This document shows, in pieces, positions 10,823-19,797 of a stretch of 64,000 bases of DNA. This DNA comes from Phycisphaera sp. Its GTDB lineage: Bacteria > Planctomycetota > Phycisphaerae > Phycisphaerales > SM1A02. Where the stretch lies: contig WGMP01000013.1 in NCBI GenBank assembly GCA_016124975.1, positions 1-64,000 on the forward strand. Direction: 5' to 3'. Position 1 is the first letter of the stretch. Each line of letters opens with the position of its first letter. The notes under the pieces are model-generated. The model did not search any database. It saw nothing but the letters and a program-made list of their open reading frames with translations, and was not told the origin of the DNA. Position numbers and translations under genes: made by a program.

Positions 10823-11088
10823 TGGATACCGAGGCACTTGACGCCGTTCGCGACGCGTTCTACCTGATGCTTCTCGTCTCGGCGCCGATCCTCGTCGTCG
10901 GCCTCGTGGTCGGTCTTGTCATCAGCATCCTGCAGGCCGTCACGCAGATCCAGGAACAGACGCTCGTCTTCGTTCCCAAGATCCTCGCCATGGTGGCCGC
11001 GACGGTCGCGCTGATCTCGTGGATCACCGTGAAGATGATGGAGTTCTCGACGGAGATGTTCACCTGGTCGCCCGTCTCGGGAGGCTGA
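10822..11088 (+). CDS. fliQ: Flagellar export-gate protein FliQ
   Basis: 88 residues, the standard FliQ length, with two hydrophobic hairpin helices (about 17-38 and 52-72). The family motif VISILQAVTQIQEQTLVFVP is present. It wraps the FliP-FliR core of the export gate. The ATG overlaps the fliP stop by one base; GGGAGG is 6 nt upstream. Confidence 0.97.
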   Translation: MDTEALDAVRDAFYLMLLVSAPILVVGLVVGLVISILQAVTQIQEQTLVFVPKILAMVAATVALISWITVKMMEFSTEMFTWSPVSGG

Positions 11089-11124
11089 CTGTCCGAGCCA
11101 CGATCCCTGCGCAGCCGCCTCCGC

Positions 11125-11931
11125 ATGAACGCCGTCGAACAGCTCTCCCAGCATGTCGTGCCCGCCCTGATGGTGGTGGCGCGCGTGTCTGGCCTTGCGT
11201 TCCACGGGCCGCTCCTGTCGTCGTCTGCGATTCCGATGCGCATCAAGGCGCTGCTGGTCGTGTCGCTGGGGCTCGCGGTGTATCCGCTGGTCGCTGTCTC
11301 GGGCGAGCTGCCGCGCGAAATCACCCTCGGGATGGCGCTGCCGCTTGTCGCGATCGAGCTTGGGATCGGCGCCTTCATCGGCTTCTGCGCGTCGATGCCG
11401 CTCCTCGCCGCGCAGTTCGCCGGCCTGACGATGGGCCAGCAGATCGGCCTCGGCTTCGCGCGCTTCTACAATCCCGCGATCGGCGACGAGTCGGATGCGC
11501 TCGAGCAGATCCTCTTCTTCCTCGCGCTCGCGACCTTCCTCTCGCTCGGCGGCATCGAGACCATGTTCGCGGCCGTCGCGGGCAGCTTCACCACGGTTCC
11601 CGCGGGCGCGGTCCCCGCGCTCCTCGTGGGAGGCACGGACACCACGGCGCTCGCCGTCTTCGTCGGCGCCATGTCGGCCGCGTTCGAGCTCGGCCTCCGC
11701 GTGGCGATGCCGCTTCTCGGCATCATCTGCCTCGAGACGGTCGTGATGGGCTACCTCTCGAAGAGCGTGCCGCAGCTGAACGTGCTCTCGATCGGCTTCC
11801 CGCTGCGCATCGTCGTCGGGCTGATGGTGATCATCTTCTCGCTCGCCGCGATCGACGAGGCGCTCGTCGACGGGACCATCGGGACTTTCGAGGCGATCCT
11901 CTCGGCGACGAAGCCCGAGGTGGCGACATGA
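11125..11931 (+). CDS. fliR: Flagellar export-gate protein FliR
   Basis: 268 residues with six or so hydrophobic helices, as expected for FliR, the single-copy capping subunit of the export gate. Family features include the RVSGLAFHGPLLSSSAIPMR segment at residues 20-39, GFARFYNPAIGDESDALEQI and the C-terminal PQLNVLSIGFPLRIVVGLM. It starts 36 bp after fliQ and ends 24 bp before flhB, in the conserved fliPQR-flhBA order. Confidence 0.97.
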   Translation: MNAVEQLSQHVVPALMVVARVSGLAFHGPLLSSSAIPMRIKALLVVSLGLAVYPLVAVSGELPREITLGMALPLVAIELGIGAFIGFCASMPLLAAQFAGLTMGQQIGLGFARFYNPAIGDESDALEQILFFLALATFLSLGGIETMFAAVAGSFTTVPAGAVPALLVGGTDTTALAVFVGAMSAAFELGLRVAMPLLGIICLETVVMGYLSKSVPQLNVLSIGFPLRIVVGLMVIIFSLAAIDEALVDGTIGTFEAILSATKPEVAT

Positions 11932-11955
11932 CCTTCGCCCCAGGATGGAGGAGCC

Positions 11956-13026
11956 GTGGCTGAGGACATGGGCGAACGCACCGAGGACGCGACGCCGAAG
12001 CGGCGTCGCGAGGCGCGCGAGGAGGGCAACATCGCCCGCTCGACCGATGTCTCCGCGGCGGTTCTGCTGCTCGGCGGCATCCTCGTCCTCGCCTCGACGA
12101 TGGGGCCTCTCCTGTCGTCGCTCGCCTCGCTTCTGGAGAAGTCGCTCGTCGGCGACCACCTCGCGAGCGGCATCCGGCCCGAGGAAGTGATGGAGGTCCT
12201 GCTTCCGCCCATCCTCGAGGCGACGCAGGCCGCGATTCCCGTCGTGCTCGCTGCGACCGCCATCGCCATCCTCTCGCATCTGTGGCAGGTGGGCTTCATC
12301 GTCACCACGAAGGCGCTCGAGCCGAAGTTCGAGCGCATCAATCCCATCAGCGGGTTCGGCCGGATCTTCGGGCTCCAAGGCGTCATCAAGACGGGCATGG
12401 ACATTCTGAAGCTCGTCGCCGTCTCGGTGATCGCGTTCTTCACCTCGAGCGCGCTCCTGCCTGAGATCGTGGCGCTTCCCGAGGTGGGGCTGCTCCGAGG
12501 CTTCGCGGAGATCGGCTCGATGGGGCTCACGCTCGCGCTTCAGGTGGGCGTCGCGCTCCTCATCCTCGGCATCGCAGACTATGTGTTCCAGTACCTCAAG
12601 CACGAGCGCGACCTGAAGATGACCAAGCAGCAGGTCAAGGAAGAGTTCAAGGAGTCGGACGGCGACCCGGAGGTCAAGCGCCGCCGCATGCAGGTGGCGC
12701 GGCAGCTGGCGACGCAGCGGCTCCAGACCGCGGTTCCCAAGGCCGATGTGATCGTGACGAACCCCGAGCACATCTCCGTGGCGATCCAGTACGACGCGGC
12801 CACGATGGCGGCGCCTCGGATCGTGGCGATGGGCGCAGACCACCTCGCGCTGCGCATCAGGCAGATCGCGATGAAGCACGGCATCCCCATCGTGGAGCGC
12901 AAGCCGCTGGCGCGCGCGCTCTACGCGAAGGCGAAGGTGGGGCAGGAGATCCCCGCGGACCACTACAAGGCCGTCGCGGAGATCCTCGCCTATGTCTACA
13001 GGCTGAAGGGAAAGACGGCGGCGTGA
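11956..13026 (+). CDS. flhB: Flagellar substrate-switch protein FlhB with NPEH cleavage motif
   Basis: 356 residues. FlhB controls the change from rod/hook to filament export. An N-terminal ERTEDATPKRRREAREEGN signature and four membrane helices precede the cytoplasmic domain. The autocleavage motif is normally NPTH; here residues 269-272 read NPEH. Asn269 and Pro270, which carry out self-cleavage, are kept. The start is GTG at 11956, preceded by GGAGG. C-terminal hallmarks such as GIPIVERKPLARALY are intact. Confidence 0.96.
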   Translation: MAEDMGERTEDATPKRRREAREEGNIARSTDVSAAVLLLGGILVLASTMGPLLSSLASLLEKSLVGDHLASGIRPEEVMEVLLPPILEATQAAIPVVLAATAIAILSHLWQVGFIVTTKALEPKFERINPISGFGRIFGLQGVIKTGMDILKLVAVSVIAFFTSSALLPEIVALPEVGLLRGFAEIGSMGLTLALQVGVALLILGIADYVFQYLKHERDLKMTKQQVKEEFKESDGDPEVKRRRMQVARQLATQRLQTAVPKADVIVTNPEHISVAIQYDAATMAAPRIVAMGADHLALRIRQIAMKHGIPIVERKPLARALYAKAKVGQEIPADHYKAVAEILAYVYRLKGKTAA

Positions 13027-13088
13027 GCGTGGCGCGTCGCGCGGCGTGAGCGCGGCGGGCGGTGGCGAATCGGAGAGCAGGACGATCC

Positions 13089-15239
13089 ATGGCAACCCAG
13101 TCGCAGGACGGCATTCCCGCCATCTTCCACTTCGTGGCGAAGCACCGGCACCTCATCGTGCCGATCGCGTTCCTCGGGCTCATCGGCGTGCTCGTGGTGC
13201 CGCTCCCGCCCGCGATCCTCGACCTTCTCCTGTGCCTCAACATCGCGATCGGCGCCATCGTCCTGATGACGACGATCTACATGCGCAAGCCGCTCGACTT
13301 CAGCGTCTTCCCTGCGCTTCTCCTCGGCACCACGCTCCTGAGGCTCGTCCTCAATGTGGCCACCACCCGTCTCATCCTGTCGATCAACTCGCCCGACCCC
13401 GAGTCCGCCAACGGCGCCGCGGGCCACGTGATCCAGGCCTTCGCGGACTTCGTCGCAGGCTCGAACGCGGTCGTCGGAACAATCATCTTCATCATCCTCG
13501 TGATCGTGCAGTTCGTGGTGATCACGAAGGGTGCCACGCGCATGTCGGAAGTCGCGGCGCGCTTCACGCTCGACGCGATGCCCGGCAAGCAGATGGCAAT
13601 CGACGCCGATCTCTCCGCCGGCACCATTGACGAGAAGGAGGCGCGCACCCGCCGCGACGAGATCTCGCGTGAGGCCGACTTCTACGGCGCGATGGACGGC
13701 GCCTCGAAGTTCGTGCGCGGCGACGCGATCGCGGGCATCGTGATCACGCTCATCAACATCATCGGCGGCTTCGTCATCGCCAAGTTCCAGCTCGGCTGGA
13801 CCGCCGGCGAGGCGATGAAGACCTTCATGCTGCTTGCGATCGGCGACGGCCTCGCGTCGCAGCTCCCCGCCTTCCTCGTGGCCATCGCCTCGGGCCTCAT
13901 CGTGGCCCGCGCGGGTGGCGGCAAGACGGTCGGCGAGGAGATTCCGAACCAGCTCGCCTCGCAGCCGATGGCGCTCTACCTCATCGCGGGGTTCCTCTTC
14001 CTTCTCTCGTTCACGCCGCTTCCCGCGGTTCCGCTGATCGGCGGAAGCATCCTCTTCGGCGGCACCGCCTATGCCATGCAGTGGAAGAAGCGGCGCGAGG
14101 CGCTCAACGCCCTCGAGAAGGAGCGCACGGAGGCCCAGCGGAAGCCGCCCGAGCAGCCGAAGGTCGAGGATCTGCTCTCCGTCGACACGCTCGAGCTCGA
14201 GGTCGGCTACTCGGTGGTCGCGCTCGTCGATGCCGCGCGCGGCGGCGACCTTCTCGACCGGATCGCGGGCATGCGGCGGCACCTCGCGGTCGAGCTCGGC
14301 CTCGTCATGCCGTCGGTTCGCATCCGCGACAACATGCAGATCGAGCCGAACGACTACCGCATCAAGATCCGCGGCGCGGTGATCGGCTCGGGCTCGGTCT
14401 ATCCGAACCTCCTCATGGCCATGGACTCGGGCGTCGCCCATGGCACCCTCGACGGTCTGCCGACGAAGGAGCCCGCCTTCGGACTCGACGCGATCTGGAT
14501 CGAGCGCGGGCTCCGCGAGAAGGCCGAGATGGCGAACTGGACGGTCGTCGACGCGACCAGCGTGCTCGCGACGCACCTCTCCGAGCTCGTGCGCCAGCAC
14601 GCGGACGAACTCCTCACCCGCGAGGAGGTCTCGAACCTGGTCGCGCAGCTCAAGCAGAAGAGCCCGAAGCTCGTCGACGACCTGATCCCGGGCGTCGTCA
14701 AGCCGAGCGACCTCCAGAAGATCCTCCAGGCGCTGCTCAGGGAGCGCGTCGCCATCCGCGACCTCGAGACGATCGTCGAGACCCTCGCCGAGTGGACGCC
14801 CCACACCAAGGACCACGATGTGCTCGTCGAGTATGTGCGCAACGGCCTGAAGCGCGCGATCTGCGCCCAGTACAGCGAGGTCGACGCCCGCGGACGATCG
14901 CGGCTGCGCTGCGTCACCATGGACCCCGCGCTCGAGGACACGATCTCGGGCTACATCGACCGCAATCCGTCGGGGACGACCTTCTCGATCCCTCCGTCGC
15001 TCGCGAACCGCATCGCCCGCGCGGTGGCCGAGACGGCCCGGCCTCTCGCGGAGGTCGGCCAGAAGGTGGTGGTGCTCGCCTCGCCCTCGGTGCGGGCCCA
15101 GGTGCGGCAGATTCTCGAGCCGCACATTGCGGAGGTCGCTGTCCTCGGGTACAACGAGATCGTCCGAGGGACCGATGTCGAGAGCGTCGGCCTCGTGCAG
15201 CTCTCGACGGCGCCGCAGGGCGCGGTCGGCGCTGCCTGA
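13089..15239 (+). CDS. flhA: Flagellar export protein FlhA
   Basis: 716 residues, typical of FlhA, the nonameric ring that couples proton flow to export and docks substrates through its cytoplasmic domain. About eight N-terminal helices include the conserved block FSVFPALLLGTTLLRLVLNV and the FHIPEP-family cytoplasmic loop (GDADLSAG-like DADLSAGTIDEKEARTRRDE). The C-terminal half (from about residue 360) is the cytoplasmic FlhA-C domain. The ATG at 13089 has AGGA 6 nt upstream and is preferred to an in-frame upstream start at 13062. It lies 62 bp after flhB. Confidence 0.97.
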   Translation: MATQSQDGIPAIFHFVAKHRHLIVPIAFLGLIGVLVVPLPPAILDLLLCLNIAIGAIVLMTTIYMRKPLDFSVFPALLLGTTLLRLVLNVATTRLILSINSPDPESANGAAGHVIQAFADFVAGSNAVVGTIIFIILVIVQFVVITKGATRMSEVAARFTLDAMPGKQMAIDADLSAGTIDEKEARTRRDEISREADFYGAMDGASKFVRGDAIAGIVITLINIIGGFVIAKFQLGWTAGEAMKTFMLLAIGDGLASQLPAFLVAIASGLIVARAGGGKTVGEEIPNQLASQPMALYLIAGFLFLLSFTPLPAVPLIGGSILFGGTAYAMQWKKRREALNALEKERTEAQRKPPEQPKVEDLLSVDTLELEVGYSVVALVDAARGGDLLDRIAGMRRHLAVELGLVMPSVRIRDNMQIEPNDYRIKIRGAVIGSGSVYPNLLMAMDSGVAHGTLDGLPTKEPAFGLDAIWIERGLREKAEMANWTVVDATSVLATHLSELVRQHADELLTREEVSNLVAQLKQKSPKLVDDLIPGVVKPSDLQKILQALLRERVAIRDLETIVETLAEWTPHTKDHDVLVEYVRNGLKRAICAQYSEVDARGRSRLRCVTMDPALEDTISGYIDRNPSGTTFSIPPSLANRIARAVAETARPLAEVGQKVVVLASPSVRAQVRQILEPHIAEVAVLGYNEIVRGTDVESVGLVQLSTAPQGAVGAA

Positions 15240-15416
15240 GGCACGGCGCCCGACGGCAGACCCGAAAGATGCGATGATGTGCGCGCCTTCTTTCCTGCAG
15301 CGGGCCGAACGGGCCACGCAGGAGAGGAAGCCGCCGAGACAGTCGCCGCATTCCGCCCGACGGCGGAACGCAGGAAGCGTGTGGCGATCGCGGTGATGTG
15401 CTAGGAGGGCACTCCG

Positions 15417-17531
15417 TTGAAGCTGAAGACCTACCGCGCGTGGACGATGGCCGAGGCGCTGACCTTTGTGAAGGCGGATCTCGGCGCCGACGCGGTCATC
15501 CTGCACACACGCACCTTCGAGCGGGGGGGATTCCTCGGCTTCGGCAGGCGCACCGTGGTCGAGATCACGGCGGGGCGGGCAGCAGACATGCCGCGCGAGT
15601 CGGAAGCCGCGGAAGAGCGTCCGGCGCCCTCCCGCGCGGACGAGCGCCGGGCGGCGGTTCCTGCAGGACAGGTCGTGCGCCAGTCCGTCGCAAGCCGCGC
15701 CTACGGAGAGACCCGCTCGGCCGAGCGCTCGGTCGAGCGTGGCGCAGAGCGCGCCGCCGCGGAAGCCCCGATCGACCAGGCTGCGGAGCGCGAGAAGACG
15801 CGGCGACTGGCGCTCGCGATGTCGATCCAGCTCGAGAAGCAGGCGGATGTCCGCGACGCGGCCGCGCTGAACGAACGCGCCACGCAGGAGGCGGCAGGTC
15901 GACGCGTGGAAGCGGCCGCGCGGGCCGGGGCCGTGACAAGCGCAAAGACGCCCGCCGGTTCCATGCCGGGCGGCGCTCCAGCCGTCGCCGCAGCCGCGGC
16001 GTCCGTGGCGCAGCCGACCCACCCCGCGCCGCCGTCGACGGCTGCAGCGCAGCGGTTCGTGCTCGTCGCCCAGCCCGTCGAGGCTGGTGACGGAAGGGCG
16101 TCGGGCCTCGAGCGGTTGGCGTCGGTTGTGACGCCTGCGTCTCAGCCGGCTCAGTCTTCCCAACCCATGCCCGTCGCGGCGCCGTCTCGGGCGCCCGCCA
16201 CCACCCCTGCGCCAGCGCAGGCGACCACCGCCGCTTCTGCGCCCGCTCCGAGCCTCGAGGCCGTCGCTCCCAGCCTCGCGTGGTCGGTGGGGGCCGACTC
16301 CTTCGGATTCGGTGGCGCCGCGCCATGGCCGCCGCCAGCGCCCGCGATTGCGGTGCGTGCTGCGGCCGATGTCGCTGCACCTTCCCGGCAGCGTCAGGAT
16401 CGCACCGCGCCATGCGAGCCCGAGGCCGAGGTGTCGCCCCATGCCGTTGCGCGCGAAGGGATGCCGTCCGCGCCTCGTCATGCGCACGAACCTCTCGCAG
16501 CGACGACCCGCACCGCACTCGACGAACTGGCCGAGATCTCCGCGTTCGTTGGGCGTGTCCTGCGCGAGGAGGTCGCGGCGCCAACGGCGGAGTCTCCGCG
16601 CGCCGCGGAGCGTCGACTGCCCGATCCGCCACGCGCGGTGACCACGGAGCAACTGCCCGCTGTGCAGCGACCGCTCGCCGCGATGCTCGAGCCGCACTAC
16701 GCGCGCCTCATCGAGCAGGAAGTGGCCGACGAACTGGCGCGCCGCATCCTCGAGGCCGTCGCGACGGAGCTTTCCGACGCCGTCGCAGCGGGCGCAACGC
16801 CCTCGGAGCGCGTGGTCCGCGAGGCGATCGAGCGCCGCATCGCGGCGATCCTGCCGTCCGACGATTCAGACGGCCTGATCGGGCGCCTCATGATGGGCGG
16901 TCGCCTCGCCGAGTCGGCGCTGGCCACGGGAGCGCCCCGACGGGTTGCGTTCATCGGGCCAACGGGCGTAGGAAAGACCACGACGCTCGCCAAGATCGCG
17001 GCGCAGCTGAAGTTGAAGCGGGGGCTTCGGGTCGGAATCGTCGCCGCCGACACCTACCGCATCGCCGCCGTGGAACAGCTGCGCACCTACGCGTCGATCC
17101 TCGAGCTGCCCGTCGAGGTGGCGTCGTCGCCCGCGGAGGCGGCCGCTGCGTGCGACCGACTGGCCGACCAGGGGGTCGAGGTCATTCTGATCGACACGGC
17201 GGGCCGCAGCCAGAACGACCGCATGAAGCTCTCCGAACTGCGGGCGTTCCTCGCGTCTGCGGCGCCCGACGAGACGCACCTCGTCCTCTCCGCGACTGCT
17301 GGAGAACGGACCCTCGCCCGCGAGGCCGAGTCCTTTGGGAAGGTCGGCGTCGACCGAATCGTGCTCACCAAGCTCGACGAAGCGGCTTCCTTCGGTACCC
17401 TGATCAACCTTGTCGAGCGGCTTGGCAAGCGCGTGAGTCTCCTCACGAACGGGCAGGAAGTCCCCGATCACATCGAGTTTGGGCGAGGCCGCCGTCTGGC
17501 CGAGCTCGTGATGGGCAGCGAGGTGCGCTGA
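15417..17531 (+). CDS. flhF: Flagellar SRP-like GTPase FlhF with very long linker
   Basis: 704 residues, far above the usual 370-450. FlhF positions and numbers flagella and works with FlhG. The N-terminal B domain (MKLKTYRAWTMAEALTFVKA, residues 1-50) and the C-terminal NG GTPase (P-loop GPTGVGKT at 514-521, IVAADTYRIAAVEQLRTYA, IDTAGR, TKLDEA) are canonical. About 350 residues between them are Ala/Pro/Arg-rich and low in complexity. The start is TTG at 15417 with AGGAGGG upstream. The stop shares a base with the flhG ATG. Confidence 0.93.
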   Translation: MKLKTYRAWTMAEALTFVKADLGADAVILHTRTFERGGFLGFGRRTVVEITAGRAADMPRESEAAEERPAPSRADERRAAVPAGQVVRQSVASRAYGETRSAERSVERGAERAAAEAPIDQAAEREKTRRLALAMSIQLEKQADVRDAAALNERATQEAAGRRVEAAARAGAVTSAKTPAGSMPGGAPAVAAAAASVAQPTHPAPPSTAAAQRFVLVAQPVEAGDGRASGLERLASVVTPASQPAQSSQPMPVAAPSRAPATTPAPAQATTAASAPAPSLEAVAPSLAWSVGADSFGFGGAAPWPPPAPAIAVRAAADVAAPSRQRQDRTAPCEPEAEVSPHAVAREGMPSAPRHAHEPLAATTRTALDELAEISAFVGRVLREEVAAPTAESPRAAERRLPDPPRAVTTEQLPAVQRPLAAMLEPHYARLIEQEVADELARRILEAVATELSDAVAAGATPSERVVREAIERRIAAILPSDDSDGLIGRLMMGGRLAESALATGAPRRVAFIGPTGVGKTTTLAKIAAQLKLKRGLRVGIVAADTYRIAAVEQLRTYASILELPVEVASSPAEAAAACDRLADQGVEVILIDTAGRSQNDRMKLSELRAFLASAAPDETHLVLSATAGERTLAREAESFGKVGVDRIVLTKLDEAASFGTLINLVERLGKRVSLLTNGQEVPDHIEFGRGRRLAELVMGSEVR

Positions 17532-18508
17532 TGCATGAGGGAACCGTTTCATTGGATCAGGCAGAGCGGCTTCGTCGCCTGGTCACGGCTCCGAGGGGCG
17601 TGGCCGCTGAGGCGCAGCCTTCGACGCCGCACGCCGTGAGCGTGAGCCCTGAGAAGGCGCGGGAGCGCGCGCGCCCCGTGCGGTTGGCCCGCGCCATCGC
17701 CGTGTCGAGCGGCAAGGGCGGTGTGGGGAAGACGAATCTCGCCGTGAACCTCGCGGTCGCGCTCGCAGCGCAGGGAAAGCGTGTGGCGCTCCTTGATGCG
17801 GACCTCGGGCTCGCGAACGCCGATGTGCTGTGCGGAATCACGCCGCGCGCCACGCTTGAGGATGTCGTGACGGGCGACAGATCGATTGACGAAGTGATGG
17901 TGCAGGCCCCGGGCGGGTTCAGGCTGGTGCCTGGCGCTTCGGGCGTCTCGCGTCTGGCCGACATGGGCCAGTTGCAGCGGCGCATCGTGCTCGAGCAGCT
18001 CATGGTGCTCGAGCGCAGCGTCGATGTGCTCGTGGTCGACACGGGAGCGGGAATCGGTGCGAACTCGATGGCCTTCGCTGCGGCCGCGCACACGATCCTC
18101 GTCGCGACGACGCCGGAACCAACCTCGATCGCCGACGCCTACGGCGCCATCAAGACGCTCGTCGCGCGAGGGTGCCGCGACGGAATCCATCTCGTGGTGA
18201 ACATGGTCGAGGACGAGGCCGAGGGCGTGCAGGTGCACGCACGCGTCGACCGCGTGGCGCGGGCGTTCCTCAACGCGCGTGTGGCCTATGCGGGCGCCGT
18301 GCCGCGCGATGCTGCGGTTCCTGCATCGGTGCGCAGGCGCGAACCCGTGCTTCTCGCCGCGCCGCAGGCCCCCGCGTCGCGCGCGATTCGCTGGATCGCT
18401 GCCGCGATGTCGGGCGACGGAACTCCCGGGGTTCCGACCGAGGTGCGCGCAGGCTTCCTTGCCCGCCTCGCAGCCGCGCTCTCGGGTCGTGGGTCGCGGC
18501 GCTCCTGA
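17531..18508 (+). CDS. flhG: MinD-like ATPase FlhG (FleN/YlxH)
   Basis: 325 residues. FlhG is a ParA/MinD-family ATPase that stimulates FlhF and limits flagellar number. The deviant Walker A is SSGKGGVGKTN (about residues 58-68), followed by LLDADLGLANADVLCGI and VDTGAGIGANSMAF (Walker B and switch). Its N-terminus begins SLDQAERLRRLV, like the FlhF-activating helix (DQAxxLR) of FlhG. It overlaps the flhF stop by one base. The C-terminal tail (GRGSRRS) runs into a tandem repeat array. Confidence 0.93.
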   Translation: MHEGTVSLDQAERLRRLVTAPRGVAAEAQPSTPHAVSVSPEKARERARPVRLARAIAVSSGKGGVGKTNLAVNLAVALAAQGKRVALLDADLGLANADVLCGITPRATLEDVVTGDRSIDEVMVQAPGGFRLVPGASGVSRLADMGQLQRRIVLEQLMVLERSVDVLVVDTGAGIGANSMAFAAAAHTILVATTPEPTSIADAYGAIKTLVARGCRDGIHLVVNMVEDEAEGVQVHARVDRVARAFLNARVAYAGAVPRDAAVPASVRRREPVLLAAPQAPASRAIRWIAAAMSGDGTPGVPTEVRAGFLARLAAALSGRGSRRS

Positions 18509-18511
18509 ACG

Positions 18512-18567
18512 GACGCTCTTGCATTGACGCTCTTGCATTGACGCTCTTGCATTGACGCTCTTGAATG
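18512..18567. repeat. 14-bp tandem repeat, 4 copies, just after flhG
   Basis: Four contiguous units of GACGCTCTTGCATT (18512-18525, 18526-18539, 18540-18553, and a variant at 18554-18567 ending GAATG). The array begins 3 bp after the flhG stop. The end of flhG itself (GGCGCTCCTGA) resembles the unit, so the array looks like copies of the gene's 3' end. Each junction recreates a TGA. Confidence 0.9.
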
Positions 18568-18613
18568 CGAGGGCGTGCCCGGGAGCTCGTCAACGAGAGC
18601 TGGTGAGTTGGCG

Positions 18614-18697
18614 CATGAATCGGCCCATGAATCGGCCCATGAATCGGCCCATGAATTGGCCCATGAATTGGCCCATGAATTGACCCATGAATCGGCG
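18614..18697. repeat. 12-bp tandem repeat, 7 copies
   Basis: Seven contiguous 12-bp units of CATGAATCGGCC (18614-18697). Units 4-6 carry C-to-T changes, and one of these also carries G-to-A; the last ends in G. The period is a multiple of three, so it reads through without stops in several frames, and each unit holds an ATG. It lies between flhG and the small membrane protein gene, 46 bp after the previous array. Confidence 0.92.
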
Positions 18698-18787
18698 CCG
18701 CACCTCACGAGTTTTCCAACCTGATCGCTCGTTGCGCCGATGACGGGAATGCGGGCACGCGGCTTGCTGCCTCGGCCCTGTCCTCTC

Positions 18788-19189
18788 ATGCCCAGTCTTC
18801 ACAAGCCAACTCCGCGAATTCCCATCCCGCAGGCCGCTGCCGGGTGCATCGCGTTTGCGGCCTTCGCTGTGGCCATCTTTGTGGGAATCGGCACGCCGAA
18901 CCCCGTCGAGGTCATCCTCACGCGCGCGCTCGTGGCGATGGCCTGTGGATTCGCGGTGGGATACGCCGTTGGCCTCGTGTGCGACTGGCTGGTGGCGCAG
19001 GAGGTGGCGCGGCTCGAGGCGCTCGTCGAGGCCGAAGCGAAGGAACTCGAGGCGCAGATCGATGCGTCCACCCCCGAGGGCGTGGAAGTGCTCGATGAGG
19101 AAGAACTTGGCGTCGTCGAGGAGTGGGGCGGACGCAAGCAGGCCGCCGCGATGTCGGCGACCGATGACGCTGGCCAGCAGGCCGCGTGA
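18788..19189 (+). CDS. Small membrane protein of unknown function in the flagellar block
   Basis: 133 residues. Two hydrophobic helices (about 14-33 and 41-62) are followed by a long acidic helix (ARLEALVEAEAKELEAQIDA) and an acidic tail, a layout of two membrane spans plus a cytoplasmic coiled coil. I recognise no family. No good Shine-Dalgarno is seen before the ATG at 18788 or before an in-frame alternative at 18740; the longer form would add an Arg-rich stretch. Its position between flhG and the sigma factor suggests, without proof, a link to flagellar placement. Confidence 0.55.
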   Translation: MPSLHKPTPRIPIPQAAAGCIAFAAFAVAIFVGIGTPNPVEVILTRALVAMACGFAVGYAVGLVCDWLVAQEVARLEALVEAEAKELEAQIDASTPEGVEVLDEEELGVVEEWGGRKQAAAMSATDDAGQQAA

Positions 19190-19797
19190 CGCGCTGCCTT
19201 CTGCGCGGCGTTTTTGAAAAGATTCGCGTCGGAGGCGAAAGGGGCTTGCGCGTCCCGTATTCTCGTTATACTGACCAAGCCCCGCGCATCATGGATGATG
19301 CAGAGGGCTCCGTGTGTTGCAGTGGTGTTCGGGTCGTGCGTGGCGTAAGCCCGCGTCGCCGTTCGAATGCTTCCGCAGCGCAGGGGTTCCGAGCTGGCGC
19401 GCCGTTTGCCAGTCGGGAGTAGGGCGCGTGGAGTGCGTGTCCGAGGCGAATGGATCTCGCAAAGTTCGTGGGTGCCGCTCGGTTCGAGCGCACGGAGTCG
19501 GTGGTCTGGCTTGTTCCAGGCGCCGTGATCTGAATCCACGCGCAAGCGCTTCCGTTTCATCTCGGCCCTTCACCGCACCACAGGCTGCCTGGAGAGCGGT
19601 CTGCGGTAGGTCTTTCGCGGCGTCGCCTTTGTGCGGCTCCCTGGAGACCGATGTTTGGTCGATCACGGGCGCCGCACGCGTCTTTGGTCGACCCGGGATC
19701 GAGGCGCGCCGACGCGACGAAGCCGTCGCGGCGAACCGCCGAGCGCCCGTGGGCAAGATGAGTGGTCACACAGACGAATGGTCAAGGAGCCGACCGA
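19190..19797. other. Long gap or leader before the sigma factor gene
   Basis: About 600 bp without a convincing gene. It holds a possible promoter (19246-19272). If that is used, the sigma-factor mRNA would have a leader of about 520 nt. Forward frames through it are Arg/Ser-rich with no domain. I found no tRNA or riboswitch pattern that I could name. Confidence 0.45.
19246..19272 (+). promoter_or_regulatory. Possible sigma-70-type promoter
   Basis: TTGCGC (19246-19251), a 15-bp spacer and TATACT (19267-19272). The -10 is close to TATAAT and sits in a locally AT-richer patch (TATTCTCGTTATACT), which is rare in this window. The short spacer lowers confidence. Confidence 0.4.

Noticed and set aside
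10636..13095. 819-codon open frame antisense to fliQ-fliR-flhB
   Set aside because: Shadow of the export-gate genes; no start signal and no family.
12996..16697. 1233-codon open frame antisense to flhA/flhF
   Set aside because: It lies opposite two certain flagellar genes, is dominated by Arg/Gly/His, and has no recognisable motif.
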